Shown: one piece after another, positions 25,989-34,308 of the stretch
Layout of the letters: every line of letters begins with the position of its first letter
Position numbering within the stretch: the stretch's first letter is position 1
Assembly: GCA_030765645.1 (NCBI GenBank)
Contig: JAVCCE010000059.1
Coordinates: forward strand, 1 to 64,000
Source of the DNA: Candidatus Hinthialibacter antarcticus
GTDB lineage: Bacteria; Hinthialibacterota; Hinthialibacteria; Hinthialibacterales; Hinthialibacteraceae
DNA: 64,000 bases
Reading direction: 5' to 3'
Translations under genes and position numbers: made by a program
Notes under the pieces: generated by a model
Told to the model about the DNA's origin: nothing
The model's database searches: none
What the model saw: the letters and a program-made list of their open reading frames with translations, nothing else

Positions 25989-27110
25989 ATGAAAAGCAAA
26001 CTGTTTCTGAGTGCAGTATTGGCAGTTGCGATGGCTTTGCCTGTTAGCGCTGGCCCTCTCGCAGATGCTACAGCAGACATGCTGTGGGGCGTTGAGTTGG
26101 GTGGTTATTTGGACGTCGCTTCAACCTACAACTTGAACGATCCGAACACCGATATGAATTCGTACCGCACCTTCGATACCGATGACGGCGATTTCGTTGA
26201 CATCCACGCCTTCCAGTTCTATATTGACAAATTGCCGGAAGACATTGACGAAGTTGGTTTCCGCGTCGACATGCTTTATGGCGAAGACGCAGAATTAATC
26301 GGCGGCGGCGACGGCGTATTGGATGATGGCAACTTGAACATCTATCAAGCCTACATCTCCTACATCGCTCCGGTTGGCAATGGCTTGACCATCGACCTCG
26401 GTCGTTTCGCCACATGGCACGGCTACGAAGTCATTGAGAGCGGCGCGAACGATCAGTACAGCCGTTCCTTCCTCTTTGGCCTCGGGGTTCCTTTCACACA
26501 CACAGGCGCCCGCTTGACCTACACCATCAACGAAATGTGGGAAGTTAGCTACGGCCTGACCCAAGGTTGGGACACAGTCGAAGACACCAACGACAGCCTG
26601 ACCCACCATGTTGCAGTCCGCACCATGCCGACTGACGACATCTACATTCAGAACTCAATCGCTTATGGCCCGGAAATGGCCGGCGACAATGGTTCTTACA
26701 CCCTTCTGTATGACTTGGTTGCCAATTGGCAAGCCACCGACCAACTGATGCTCGGCGCCAACTTTGACTATGGCATCTCCGAAGACGTTGGCGTAGGCGG
26801 CGGCGACGCCGACTGGTGGGGCGTTGCTGGTTACGCTCGCTATGACATCACCGACAAACTCTACGGTGCGGTTCGCGGCGAATGGATGAACGACGAAGAC
26901 AACACCCGCTTCCTCGCAGGCGCTTTGACTGACGTTGAAGTTTGGGAAGTCACCCTTACCCTCGGTTACGAAGTTGTTGACGGCCTCTTGACTCGCGTCG
27001 AATACCGTCACGATGACTCCGACCAAGACATCTTCGCGGATGATGGCGCTGCTGGTTCAATGACCGACAGCCAAGACACCATCGCTTTCGAAGTGATCTA
27101 CAGCTTCTAA
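25989..27110 (+). CDS. Outer-membrane beta-barrel porin-like protein (BBP2/OmpL-like)
   Basis: A 373-residue exported barrel starting MKSKLFLSAVLAVAMALPVSAGP at ATG 25989, directly after AAGGAG (an upstream start 102 bp earlier is unlikely). Mature sequence features GGYLDVASTYNLNDPN, then YRTFDTDDGDFVDIHAFQFYIDKL and many alternating Y/D strands, and it ends in YSF, the aromatic terminus of barrel proteins. The opening pattern fits the putative beta-barrel porin-2 family (PF07642). The acidic, Asp/Glu-rich loops suggest binding of cations or small polar solutes, which is my inference. The gene stands alone with its own terminator. Confidence 0.8.
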   Translation: MKSKLFLSAVLAVAMALPVSAGPLADATADMLWGVELGGYLDVASTYNLNDPNTDMNSYRTFDTDDGDFVDIHAFQFYIDKLPEDIDEVGFRVDMLYGEDAELIGGGDGVLDDGNLNIYQAYISYIAPVGNGLTIDLGRFATWHGYEVIESGANDQYSRSFLFGLGVPFTHTGARLTYTINEMWEVSYGLTQGWDTVEDTNDSLTHHVAVRTMPTDDIYIQNSIAYGPEMAGDNGSYTLLYDLVANWQATDQLMLGANFDYGISEDVGVGGGDADWWGVAGYARYDITDKLYGAVRGEWMNDEDNTRFLAGALTDVEVWEVTLTLGYEVVDGLLTRVEYRHDDSDQDIFADDGAAGSMTDSQDTIAFEVIYSF

Positions 27111-27147
27111 TTCACGAAAAAAGAACCCCAGTTTGGGTTTGTGTGAA

Positions 27148-27175
27148 CAGGGCGGTTGCTTGCAACCGCCCTGTT
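27148..27175 (+). terminator. Rho-independent terminator after the porin gene
   Basis: A perfect 12-bp stem (CAGGGCGGTTGC / GCAACCGCCCTG) with a tiny loop is followed by TTTT. It lies about 38 bp past the stop codon and before the repeat-rich spacer. Confidence 0.85.
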
Positions 27176-27211
27176 TTGCGTTTAGGGGGAGGGAAATTCG
27201 CAATTGCCTGG

Positions 27212-27330
27212 TCCCCCCGGGCGATGATTAAGTCAATCGCATTGGTGGTAAACGCCCCCCTTAAAAAAAGGGGAGTGGCGTCGAAGACGCCGGGGGGATA
27301 TCAAAACAGCATAAACAAAACGACACATTC
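27212..27330. repeat. 119-bp direct repeat, copy 1
   Basis: This unit is repeated exactly 465 bp further on at 27677-27795 with a single mismatch seen (GGGGAGTGG versus GGGGGGTGG). It contains a family 3 hairpin (GCCCCCCTTAAAAAAAGGGG, then GGCGTCGAAGACGCCGGGGGG) and flanking sequence (GCGATGATTAAGTCAATCGC). Near-identity implies a recent duplication or gene conversion. The spacer 27176-27820 holds no gene that I can support. Confidence 0.9.
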
Positions 27331-27360
27331 AAGCAATATTTCAAGGGCTGGCTTCATTAT

Positions 27361-27386
27361 CCGCACATAATTCTGGCAACCACTAT
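27361..27386 (-). repeat. Family 2 dispersed repeat, short inverted copy
   Basis: On the minus strand this reads TATAGTGGTTGCCAGAATTA followed by TGTGCGG. It matches the left ends of longer copies at 38558-38650 and 48788-48908. Only this end is present here. Confidence 0.65.
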
Positions 27387-27433
27387 AAAGGTTCTGCTTG
27401 AGAAATCCTAATTCAGATAATGTTTTGATTTCG

Positions 27434-27517
27434 TGGGGAGGGCGAACCTCCTGGTGAGCCGGATAAAACAGTACGCATTTCTCATTCTTGCGGCTCGGCG
27501 GGAGCCTCGCCCTCCCA
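27434..27517. repeat. Imperfect inverted repeat with GGGAGGGCGA arms
   Basis: The arm GGGGAGGGCGAACCTCCTGG (27435-27454) is mirrored at 27491-27517 (GGCTCGGCGGGAGCC, then TCGCCCTCCCA). The loop is about 30 bp. Arms of the type GGGAGGGCGAGGCTCC are, from memory, common dispersed repeats in planctomycete-like genomes. It sits between the two 119-bp direct repeats. Confidence 0.6.
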
Positions 27518-27676
27518 CAGTCCGCTCAATTGTTTTTAAGAACCGCCGGGTGGCGAGCCAAGGCCGCGAAACGAACAGCCCTTGAAGCAATCTGTGGTAC
27601 ATAAAATCATAATCAATGAACCAATAGGCAAGAAATCAAGGGAAACTCTCATCTGATTCGGCCACTCCTCTGCTGA

Positions 27677-27795
27677 TCCCCCCGGGCGATGATTAAGTCA
27701 ATCGCATTGGTGGTAAACGCCCCCCTTAAAAAAAGGGGGGTGGCGTCGAAGACGCCGGGGGGATATCAAAACAGCATAAACAAAACGACACATTC
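27677..27795. repeat. 119-bp direct repeat, copy 2
   Basis: Second copy of the unit at 27212-27330, same orientation, 465 bp apart. It ends 26 bp before the stop codon of the FG-GAP gene, so it lies in that transcript's 3' region, where its hairpins could act as a terminator. There is no coding potential in it. Confidence 0.9.
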
Positions 27796-27820
27796 CAGGG
27801 CTGCTCTCATCTGATTCGTG

Positions 27821-29527
27821 CTAATACGTTTGCAGCCCCAAAATGGCGTTGAGAATTTGCAATGCACTTACTGTAGTACCATCGCCTGGAAGCGCATCCT
27901 GCCAAAAACGGCTGATGGTAAAGAGGTCGTTCTTATCGCGGCGTCCGTCTTGGTTGACATCGCCTCCAACCGAATGAAACGGCAGAATATATCCAACCCG
28001 GTCTGGAAAACTCTCATCACCAGCGGCGCTGACGACGACTTTCAGATTGCCCGAACGGTCGACAAAAAAATCTTGCGATGCGCCCAGGCGCTGTTCATCA
28101 AACTGTCCATAGATCGCCGCGTCCATGCGTAATGGCGCGTTCAAGTCTCTGATGTTGGCGCCCAGTGAGGATTCATGGCCCACATACACCGCCCCCGTAG
28201 AAGCGCCTTGTACAAAAGGAGAAAACGTCTGCGGCGCGCCAACCAATAGGCGGTTGTTGCGGACGGAGACTGATTGTCCAAATTGCGCTTTCGGGACGGC
28301 GTGTCCTAGCATGGTGATCCGCTCTGATTGTGCGTCATAACTCAGGGCGCCGGTGATGTCCTGCCCGCCGGGAACCACAACCACGGCGCCGGACGAATCA
28401 TCCTGTCCTTTGGCGTCCGCCTGAACAAAACTCAATACCAAATCAGAAACGCCGTCATTGTTGAGGTCGCCGCCTGTAATTTGATTGAGCGCATGAGCGT
28501 TGCGTTCAACAAACAAGGGCAGATCAATTTGCGCGTCGCCGACGCCTGTGACCTCCGCTACCCAGGTCCCGACGCGGCGTTCTCCGCCCGGTAAGACATA
28601 GAGCGAGGCAAAATAGGGCTCCTCAGAAGCGTAACCCAGCGAGACGATGACGTCGTTTTGCGCGTCTCCTGTGATGTCGCCGGGAGACTGCACGATGGGG
28701 TTGAAATTAGTGTTCAAACGCCCATCGTCTGGAATCGGCGGCGTAATGAGGGTCAGCGTGTTTTCAGGGTCGAGTTCGTCCATCCGAAACGTCGTGTTTA
28801 AGATGTCCTCGCTGCCATAAATGATGTAACCAAGGATTTCATCTCCATCTAAGGTTCGAGAGAATGCGGGGGCGGGAAGAATGATGTCTGACAAACCGTC
28901 GCCGTCGATATCGGCGCTTGGTCCCAGTGGTTGCCGCAACGGCATACTGAACGTGCCTCCTAATGTGAGAAGAATAAAACCTTGATCTTGTGGATCGCCA
29001 AGATTAATGGTATTCGGATTGACTTTTGGATTATTGGGATCGAGTTGCAGACTGGTACCAATGCCGAGAATGTATACGACTCCCGCTTCTCCTGCGAAGG
29101 GCGCGGCGACGGCAATGTCTCCGAAGCCGTCGCGGTCTAGGTCTCCCGCGTTCGCGACGCTAAATCCGAATTCGGTGTCGTCTTCTCCATGTATGGTGAT
29201 AATGCGCGCCAAGTTGGGGGCTTGAGTGAAGTTTATAGGGAAGTTTGTATCTGCAAATTCGCCTTGCAGAATATAAACGCTGTCGAGAAAAATTGATTCA
29301 ATGCCGGGAAATGGAAGAGAAAATGCGATGTCATCCACCGCGCCGCCAATGATATTGTCAATCGTTTGCACCTGTATATCGAGTTCTGGTTGATTGTTGG
29401 GCGCCATCCCGCTCTGGATGTTTTTACTGCCGCTTGGCAGGTTATTTAGATTGATCGGTTGGCAGTCAACGCTCCCGCTCAAGCCGAATAGAAATACAAA
29501 CACCAAACAAACAATTGTCCAACGCAT
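27821..29527 (-). CDS. Secreted FG-GAP/integrin-like repeat protein with C-terminal dockerin-like segment
   Basis: A 568-residue exported protein starting MRWTIVCLVFVFLFGLSG at ATG 29527, 8 nt after AAGGA. Upstream in-frame ATGs lack a better site. The body has repeated FG-GAP/VCBS blades: NAGDLDRDGFGDIAVAAPFA, SADIDGDGLSDIILPAP, PGDITGDAQNDVIVSLG and GGDLNNDGVSDLVLSF. These calcium-binding DxDxDG loops form a beta-propeller in adhesins. The last ~50 residues (GDVNQDGRRDKNDLFTISRFW) resemble half of a dockerin type I. It may anchor to a cohesin-like domain such as those encoded at 10069 or 60063, which is speculation. Confidence 0.75.
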   Translation of the reverse strand: MRWTIVCLVFVFLFGLSGSVDCQPINLNNLPSGSKNIQSGMAPNNQPELDIQVQTIDNIIGGAVDDIAFSLPFPGIESIFLDSVYILQGEFADTNFPINFTQAPNLARIITIHGEDDTEFGFSVANAGDLDRDGFGDIAVAAPFAGEAGVVYILGIGTSLQLDPNNPKVNPNTINLGDPQDQGFILLTLGGTFSMPLRQPLGPSADIDGDGLSDIILPAPAFSRTLDGDEILGYIIYGSEDILNTTFRMDELDPENTLTLITPPIPDDGRLNTNFNPIVQSPGDITGDAQNDVIVSLGYASEEPYFASLYVLPGGERRVGTWVAEVTGVGDAQIDLPLFVERNAHALNQITGGDLNNDGVSDLVLSFVQADAKGQDDSSGAVVVVPGGQDITGALSYDAQSERITMLGHAVPKAQFGQSVSVRNNRLLVGAPQTFSPFVQGASTGAVYVGHESSLGANIRDLNAPLRMDAAIYGQFDEQRLGASQDFFVDRSGNLKVVVSAAGDESFPDRVGYILPFHSVGGDVNQDGRRDKNDLFTISRFWQDALPGDGTTVSALQILNAILGLQTY

Positions 29528-29615
29528 AATAAACATCCTTGAATTGCAGTAATTTATAGGCGACTGTATCATAAATCCCTATTGCCGTCATGACAGTCTT
29601 AGAACACAGGTGAGG

Positions 29616-30302
29616 ATGAAACCGCTAACCGGGAAATCTATTTTAATCGCTTCGGGGCCGACTTCAGCCCCGCTAGACGATGTGCGCACGGTTACGAACA
29701 AGTCGTCAGGACGCCTGGGCAGCGTGATTGCCTATAGGTTGCATCAATGCGGCGCCCGGGTCGAACAACTGGCGGGACGGGGCAGCCTGACCGCGCCCGC
29801 GTTGTATCCCCAACAGCAACTCAGCGGGCTTGTTGTTACTCCATTTGAGACCGTGGATGAACTCAAGCAGGCGCTTCAAGTGCGCTTAAAGGATCGCGCG
29901 GTTGACGCGGTCATCATGGCGGCGGCGGTGTTAGATTACATCCCCGAACGTGTGGAAGGGAAAAAATCGTCCAGCGATGATGTTTGGACGGTGATCTTTC
30001 GACGCGGCGAAAAACTGATCGAGCAGATTCAGCATTGGGCGCCGGATACGCTGATCGTCGGCTTTAAACTCGAAAGCCGAATTTCGCTGGATGAATTAAC
30101 CGCGCGAGCGGAAAATCTGATGGCGCGCAGCCAAGCGAAAATCGTAATTGCTAATCGCTTGGAAGAGGTTTGCGAAGACTCGCATATTGCTTATATGATG
30201 GTTTCAAGTGAGCAGAGAACCGAAGTGTCAGCCGCCTTGCCCTCGCGAGAGGCGATTGCTGAGCGTTTGGCCATCCAGTTAGAATCAATCTGGCGGAAAT
30301 AA
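29616..30302 (+). CDS. coaB: Phosphopantothenoylcysteine synthetase domain protein (stand-alone CoaB)
   Basis: A 228-residue protein matching the CoaB half of the usual CoaBC fusion, which ligates cysteine to 4'-phosphopantothenate using CTP in most bacteria. The nucleotide-binding opening is ILIASGPTSAPLDDVRTVTN followed by SSGRLGS. Later come AVIMAAAVLDYIPERVEGKK and DTLIVGFKLE. The ATG at 29616 is chosen, with a GTG at 29610 as an alternative. The decarboxylase CoaC lies 11 bp downstream as a separate gene, so the two activities are split and in reverse order compared with the usual fused protein. The product feeds coenzyme A synthesis. Confidence 0.85.
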   Translation: MKPLTGKSILIASGPTSAPLDDVRTVTNKSSGRLGSVIAYRLHQCGARVEQLAGRGSLTAPALYPQQQLSGLVVTPFETVDELKQALQVRLKDRAVDAVIMAAAVLDYIPERVEGKKSSSDDVWTVIFRRGEKLIEQIQHWAPDTLIVGFKLESRISLDELTARAENLMARSQAKIVIANRLEEVCEDSHIAYMMVSSEQRTEVSAALPSREAIAERLAIQLESIWRK

Positions 30303-30313
30303 GGAACCAAGAC

Positions 30314-30868
30314 ATGAAACTCAACCAACAACATATTCTGGTGGGCGTGACGGGCGGCATTGCGGCGTATAAAACCGCGACGTTTGTACGTTTGTTGAAA
30401 AAGCAGGGCGCCGAAGTGCGGGTTATTATGACGAGCGCTGCGGAAAAATTCATCACGCCGCTCACAATGGCGACCTTGTCGGAGAATGAAGTCGGTTTGG
30501 ATTTGTTCGACCAACTGCCGTTGCATGATGTCCGCCATATTCATTGGGCGGAGTGGGCGAATCTCGTCGTTGTGGCGCCTGCGACCGCCAATACGCTGGC
30601 AAAAGCCGCCAACGGCCTCGCAGACGACCTGCTATCAAGCACTTTGCTTGCGGTGCAATGCCCGCTGGTGATGGTTCCAGCGATGCACCATCAGATGTGG
30701 ACGCATCCCGCCACCCAGCGCAATATCAAAACTCTGAAAGCCGACGGCGTACATATCATGCCGCCTGCCGAAGGCGATCTCGCATCCGGCGACGTCGGGC
30801 CGGGGAGGATGCCCGAACCAGAGCAAGTGCTTCAATTTATTTTGGAACTCAATAAACAGGCGGTATAG
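30314..30868 (+). CDS. coaC: Phosphopantothenoylcysteine decarboxylase (stand-alone CoaC)
   Basis: A 184-residue HFCD flavoprotein that decarboxylates phosphopantothenoylcysteine, using FMN, to phosphopantetheine for coenzyme A. It opens ILVGVTGGIAAYKTATFVRL. The catalytic His is His75 in VRHIHWAEWANLVVVAPATANT. The substrate-clamp motif PxMNxxMW reads PAMHHQMW (His at 125 instead of Asn) and the usual Cys in the LACGDxGxGRM loop is Ser158. These positions match E. coli Dfp N125 and C158 by my count. As I recall, actinobacterial CoaBC proteins have similar changes, so the enzyme is probably active by a variant route. It follows coaB by 11 bp. Confidence 0.87.
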   Translation: MKLNQQHILVGVTGGIAAYKTATFVRLLKKQGAEVRVIMTSAAEKFITPLTMATLSENEVGLDLFDQLPLHDVRHIHWAEWANLVVVAPATANTLAKAANGLADDLLSSTLLAVQCPLVMVPAMHHQMWTHPATQRNIKTLKADGVHIMPPAEGDLASGDVGPGRMPEPEQVLQFILELNKQAV

Positions 30869-30951
30869 TTACGCAGGCGTTTTGCCGTATTTACTGTAAG
30901 TGGAGTTGAGTGTTTGTATTGAAGAAGATATTTTCGTTTTGAATTTAGCGT

Positions 30952-31113
30952 TTATTTTCCTTTGTAGTCGGGGCATTTTCTGGCGTTTGGCTTTTCAGGG
31001 CGCGTACAAATGCTGCCGTAGTTCCACTTGCACGAGTCGCACAAAAAGGCGTCGCCTTTCGAAATTGAGATCATGCGGGACCACCAAATTTTAAACTGGG
31101 TGATAAAACTCAC
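30952..31113 (-). CDS. Small four-cysteine protein, probable zinc-binding
   Basis: A 53-residue protein starting at a GTG (31113) exactly eight bases after AAAGGAG. Longer in-frame TTG or ATG starts lack such a site. A hydrophobic N-terminus (VSFITQFKIWWSRMISISKG) is followed by FLCDSCKWNYGSICTRPEKP and RKCPDYKGK, giving cysteines at 25, 28, 36 and 47 (CX2CX7CX10C). This looks like a small zinc ribbon or Fe-S module. The exact family was not recognised. It converges with coaC. Confidence 0.6.
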   Translation of the reverse strand: MSFITQFKIWWSRMISISKGDAFLCDSCKWNYGSICTRPEKPNARKCPDYKGK

Positions 31114-31287
31114 AGGTTCTTCTCCTTTCATTCTTGTTAATATCCTACCGTGTTCGTTGCTGAATGGCAATTGTAAGCCCAATAAGCCGCAGAGTGACCC
31201 AATTTTACGGAATTTATGCGTTTTGAGTTGGCGCCCGGCGTTGACTCTTTTGAAGCGCCGAATATACTATTCGAGTTAAATTAATCG

Positions 31288-31361
<74 letters not shown>

Positions 31362-31405
31362 AGGTTTCTTGAAGTACACGTCTATCGGCGTAGCAAAACC
31401 AATAA

Positions 31406-31431
31406 AGAGACCCAGTAGAGGTCTCTTTTTT
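31406..31431 (+). terminator. Hairpin terminator between tRNA-Val and thrS
   Basis: A stem AGAGACC / GGTCTCT with a 7-nt loop and a T-run. It ends 13 bp before the thrS ATG. Either it ends the tRNA transcript, or it is a leader hairpin controlling thrS, which lacks a clear Shine-Dalgarno sequence. Confidence 0.75.
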
Positions 31432-31444
31432 CATCACTAAAAAA

Positions 31445-33397
31445 ATGAATATAACGACTTCAGACATATTAAATTTGAGCGTTGCTGGACGCGAAGCGCC
31501 CCTGCAAGTTGCGGTTGGAACCACGCCGCAGCAGTGGATGCAAGACAACGCCGATTTGCCGCAGGATGCGGTCGCCGCCAGAGTTGACGGTGTGGTGGTT
31601 GATCTGAAGCGTCCGGTTGAATCGGGCGCCGGGGTTGAATTTTTGACCTGGGACGACCCGGACGGTCAGGAAGTTTATTTTCATAGTTGCACTCACCTGA
31701 TGGCGCAAGCCGTTGTTGAATTGTTCCCGGAAGCGAAGCCGACCATCGGCCCGTCGATTGAAGACGGTTACTTCTACGATTTTGACGTTCCCAAGCCATT
31801 CACGCCGGACGACCTGCAAAAAATTGAAAAGCGCATGCGCAAAAAAGCGCAGCAAAAGATCAAGGTCGAGCGCTATGAGATGTCGCGCCTTGAAGCCATT
31901 GAACTCTTTAAAAACGAAAAAAACGAATACAAAGTTGAAGTGCTAGAAGGTTTGGCCGAAGAAGAAACGGTCAGTTTTTATAAACAAGCCGATTTTAGCG
32001 ACCTGTGCCGCGGGCCGCATATTCCAGACACGGGTTATCTAAAACACTTTAAATTGTTGAACAGCGCAGGCGCGTATTGGCGCGGCGATGAACACAACCC
32101 GATGCTGCAGCGCATCTACGGCACGGCGGCCCCCAGCAAAGAAGCGCTGGAAGCGTATCTGCAACGGCTCGAAGAAGCCAAAGAACGCGACCACCGGAAA
32201 TTAGGCAAAGAACTCGACTTGTTCAGCATCCATGAAGACGTCGGGGCCGGTCTGGTGTTGTGGCACCCAATGGGCGCCCGGGTGCGGAACCTAATCGAAA
32301 ACTTCTGGCGCAATGAGCATTACCGCGCGGGGTATGAATTGGTCTACGGGCCGCACATTCAGCGCGAAAACCTGTTCATCCAATCGGGCCACCTCGAAAA
32401 TTACAGCGAGAACATGTACGCCCCCATGGAAATCGACGGCGCGAATTATTACGCCAAGCCGATGAACTGCCCGGGGCATATTATTATTTATAAAAGCCAT
32501 CTTCACAGTTACCGCGAGTTGCCGATCCGCTATGCGGAACTGGGCACGGTCTACCGTTACGAGCGCTCCGGCGTGTTGCACGGTTTGCTGCGCGTACGCG
32601 GATTTACGCAGGATGATGCGCACATTTTCTGTCGTCCCGATCAGTTAGAAGCCGAAATCAAAGGCGTGATTGAACTGGCCGACTATATGATGAAATCCTT
32701 CGGCTTTGAATATAAACTCAGCCTGGCCTTGCGCCCTGAAAAGTCGATCGGCTCCGATGAAATCTGGGACTTCTCGATCGAAGCCTTGCGAAAAGTGCTC
32801 GATGAAACCGGGGCCCCTTATGGCGTCGAAGAAGGCGGCGGCGCATTTTACGGCCCCAAGATCGACGTGAAATTGCTTGACGCGCTTGGGCGCGAATGGC
32901 AAGGCCCGACCATTCAACTCGACTTTAACCTACCCGAACGCTTTGAAGTGGACTATATTGACACTGATGGCGAACGAAAACGGGTTGTTATGATCCACCG
33001 CACCGTGCTCGGTTCGATGGAACGCTTCATGGGCAACCTGATTGAGCACTACAAAGGCGCCTTCCCAACTTGGCTCGCGCCCGTGCAAGCCAAGGTGTTG
33101 ACCATCACCGATGACCCAATTGAGTATGCTCAATCGTTCTTGCAGCGCTTGATTCAATCGGGAATTCGCGCTGAACTGGATGACCGGAACGAGAAAATCG
33201 GTTATAAAATCCGGGAAGCGGAATCAAACAAGGTCCCCGTGATGTTCATCGTCGGCAAAAAAGAAGCCGCTGACGGCGTTATCGCTGTTCGTGGACGGGG
33301 CCGAAAAGACTTAGGCGTGATGGGCCTTGATGAGGCCCTTCAACATATAAAATCTCAAGCGCAGCCGCCGCAACCCAATACCGGTTCGGTCAATTAG
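31445..33397 (+). CDS. thrS: Threonine-tRNA ligase
   Basis: A 650-residue class II aminoacyl-tRNA synthetase that charges tRNA-Thr. Order: TGS domain (1-65), editing domain with HxxxH (HSCTHLMAQAV and CRGPHIPDTG), class II core with motif 2 (YRYERSGVLHGLLRVRGFTQ) and zinc ligands (MNCPGH), motif 3 (GSMERFMGNLIEH), and a C-terminal anticodon-binding domain from ~550. Length and order are standard. It heads the thrS-infC-rpmI-rplT-pheS group. In E. coli this operon start is autoregulated by ThrS. Here a hairpin ends 13 bp before the ATG and no Shine-Dalgarno is visible. Confidence 0.96.
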   Translation: MNITTSDILNLSVAGREAPLQVAVGTTPQQWMQDNADLPQDAVAARVDGVVVDLKRPVESGAGVEFLTWDDPDGQEVYFHSCTHLMAQAVVELFPEAKPTIGPSIEDGYFYDFDVPKPFTPDDLQKIEKRMRKKAQQKIKVERYEMSRLEAIELFKNEKNEYKVEVLEGLAEEETVSFYKQADFSDLCRGPHIPDTGYLKHFKLLNSAGAYWRGDEHNPMLQRIYGTAAPSKEALEAYLQRLEEAKERDHRKLGKELDLFSIHEDVGAGLVLWHPMGARVRNLIENFWRNEHYRAGYELVYGPHIQRENLFIQSGHLENYSENMYAPMEIDGANYYAKPMNCPGHIIIYKSHLHSYRELPIRYAELGTVYRYERSGVLHGLLRVRGFTQDDAHIFCRPDQLEAEIKGVIELADYMMKSFGFEYKLSLALRPEKSIGSDEIWDFSIEALRKVLDETGAPYGVEEGGGAFYGPKIDVKLLDALGREWQGPTIQLDFNLPERFEVDYIDTDGERKRVVMIHRTVLGSMERFMGNLIEHYKGAFPTWLAPVQAKVLTITDDPIEYAQSFLQRLIQSGIRAELDDRNEKIGYKIREAESNKVPVMFIVGKKEAADGVIAVRGRGRKDLGVMGLDEALQHIKSQAQPPQPNTGSVN

Positions 33398-33432
33398 TGT
33401 AGCTTGGGGCGAAGAGAGGAGCGTGAAAGCGT

Positions 33433-34089
33433 ATTAAGAAACGATTCACTGGACGGGGGAGCCGTGAGCGCGATACTACCCGGATCAACGATGCAATTCA
33501 CGAAGATCAGGTTCGCCTCATTGATTCAAAAGGGGAACACGCCGGGGTCGTAACTGTCCCTGAGGCGATTGCGATGGCTGAAGCGGCAGGGCTTGATCTT
33601 GTCGAAGTCAGCGCGAAGTCCAAGCCGCATGTCTGTCGCATCATGGACTACGGACAATATAAGTATGAACTGGCCAAGAAACAAAAAGAGGCCAAGAAAA
33701 AACAGAAGCAAATTGTCGTCAAAGACATTAAAATGCGCCCGCGCATCGACAACCATGATTATGATTTTAAAATCAATCATGCAGTCAAATTTTTAGAGCA
33801 TGGCGATAAAGTACGCTTCATCATGCAATTCCGCGGACGTGAAATGGCCCACAAAGACCTGGGCCGTAAAGTCTTAGACCGCGTGGTTGATGATTTACAA
33901 GATGTTGGGTTGATTGAACAACACCCACGGATGGAAGGCCGAGTGATGAACATGACTCTGACGCCCGCTCCTCCAAAAAAAGTAAAAAAATCGGATAGCG
34001 AAGACAGTCACATCGAAAACGACGCGAATCCGGTCAATGTAGATAATGCGGAGAGTCCCGCAACCGTAGAAACAGAAATTGAACCTTAA
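33433..34089 (+). CDS. infC: Translation initiation factor IF-3 with AUU start codon
   Basis: A 218-residue IF-3, which keeps 30S subunits free and proofreads start codons. Reading from ATT at 33433 gives IKKRFTGRGSRERDTTRIND, continuing into the RINDAIHEDQVRLID opening universal to IF-3. In-frame stop TGA at 33424 is followed only by AAG and CGT before ATT, and the next ATG (33574) would delete the N-terminal domain. So AUU is the likely start, as in E. coli infC, where it lets IF-3 repress its own translation. AGGAG lies at 33417-33421. The C-terminus carries an acidic extension of about 35 residues after the IF-3 core. It lies between thrS and rpmI. Confidence 0.93.
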   Translation: MKKRFTGRGSRERDTTRINDAIHEDQVRLIDSKGEHAGVVTVPEAIAMAEAAGLDLVEVSAKSKPHVCRIMDYGQYKYELAKKQKEAKKKQKQIVVKDIKMRPRIDNHDYDFKINHAVKFLEHGDKVRFIMQFRGREMAHKDLGRKVLDRVVDDLQDVGLIEQHPRMEGRVMNMTLTPAPPKKVKKSDSEDSHIENDANPVNVDNAESPATVETEIEP

Positions 34090-34101
34090 CGGAGCAGAAC
34101 C

Positions 34102-34299
34102 ATGCCCAAGATGAAAACCAACCGCGGAGCAGCAAAGCGGTTCCGTAAAACTAAGAACGGAAAAATTAAACGCGAACGCGCCTTTTTGCGCCACTGCCGT
34201 TCTAGTAAAACCACCAAGCAAAAACGCCGCTTGCGTCAACAAACCTTAGTTTGCGCACAAGAAGAGAAGCGCGTCAAGCGTATGTTGGCGTGCGGGTAA
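34102..34299 (+). CDS. rpmI: 50S ribosomal protein L35
   Basis: A 65-residue basic ribosomal protein: [20 protein letters not shown], then [18 protein letters not shown]. Length and motifs are standard for bL35. The ATG follows GGAG and lies 12 bp after infC, the usual infC-rpmI-rplT order. Confidence 0.97.
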   Translation: MPKMKTNRGAAKRFRKTKNGKIKRERAFLRHCRSSKTTKQKRRLRQQTLVCAQEEKRVKRMLACG

Positions 34300-34308
34300 A
34301 TTGAGAAA

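Noticed and set aside
33574-34089. The first ATG as the infC start
   Set aside because: It removes the conserved RIND N-terminal region of IF-3, which is intact upstream in the same frame from AUU.
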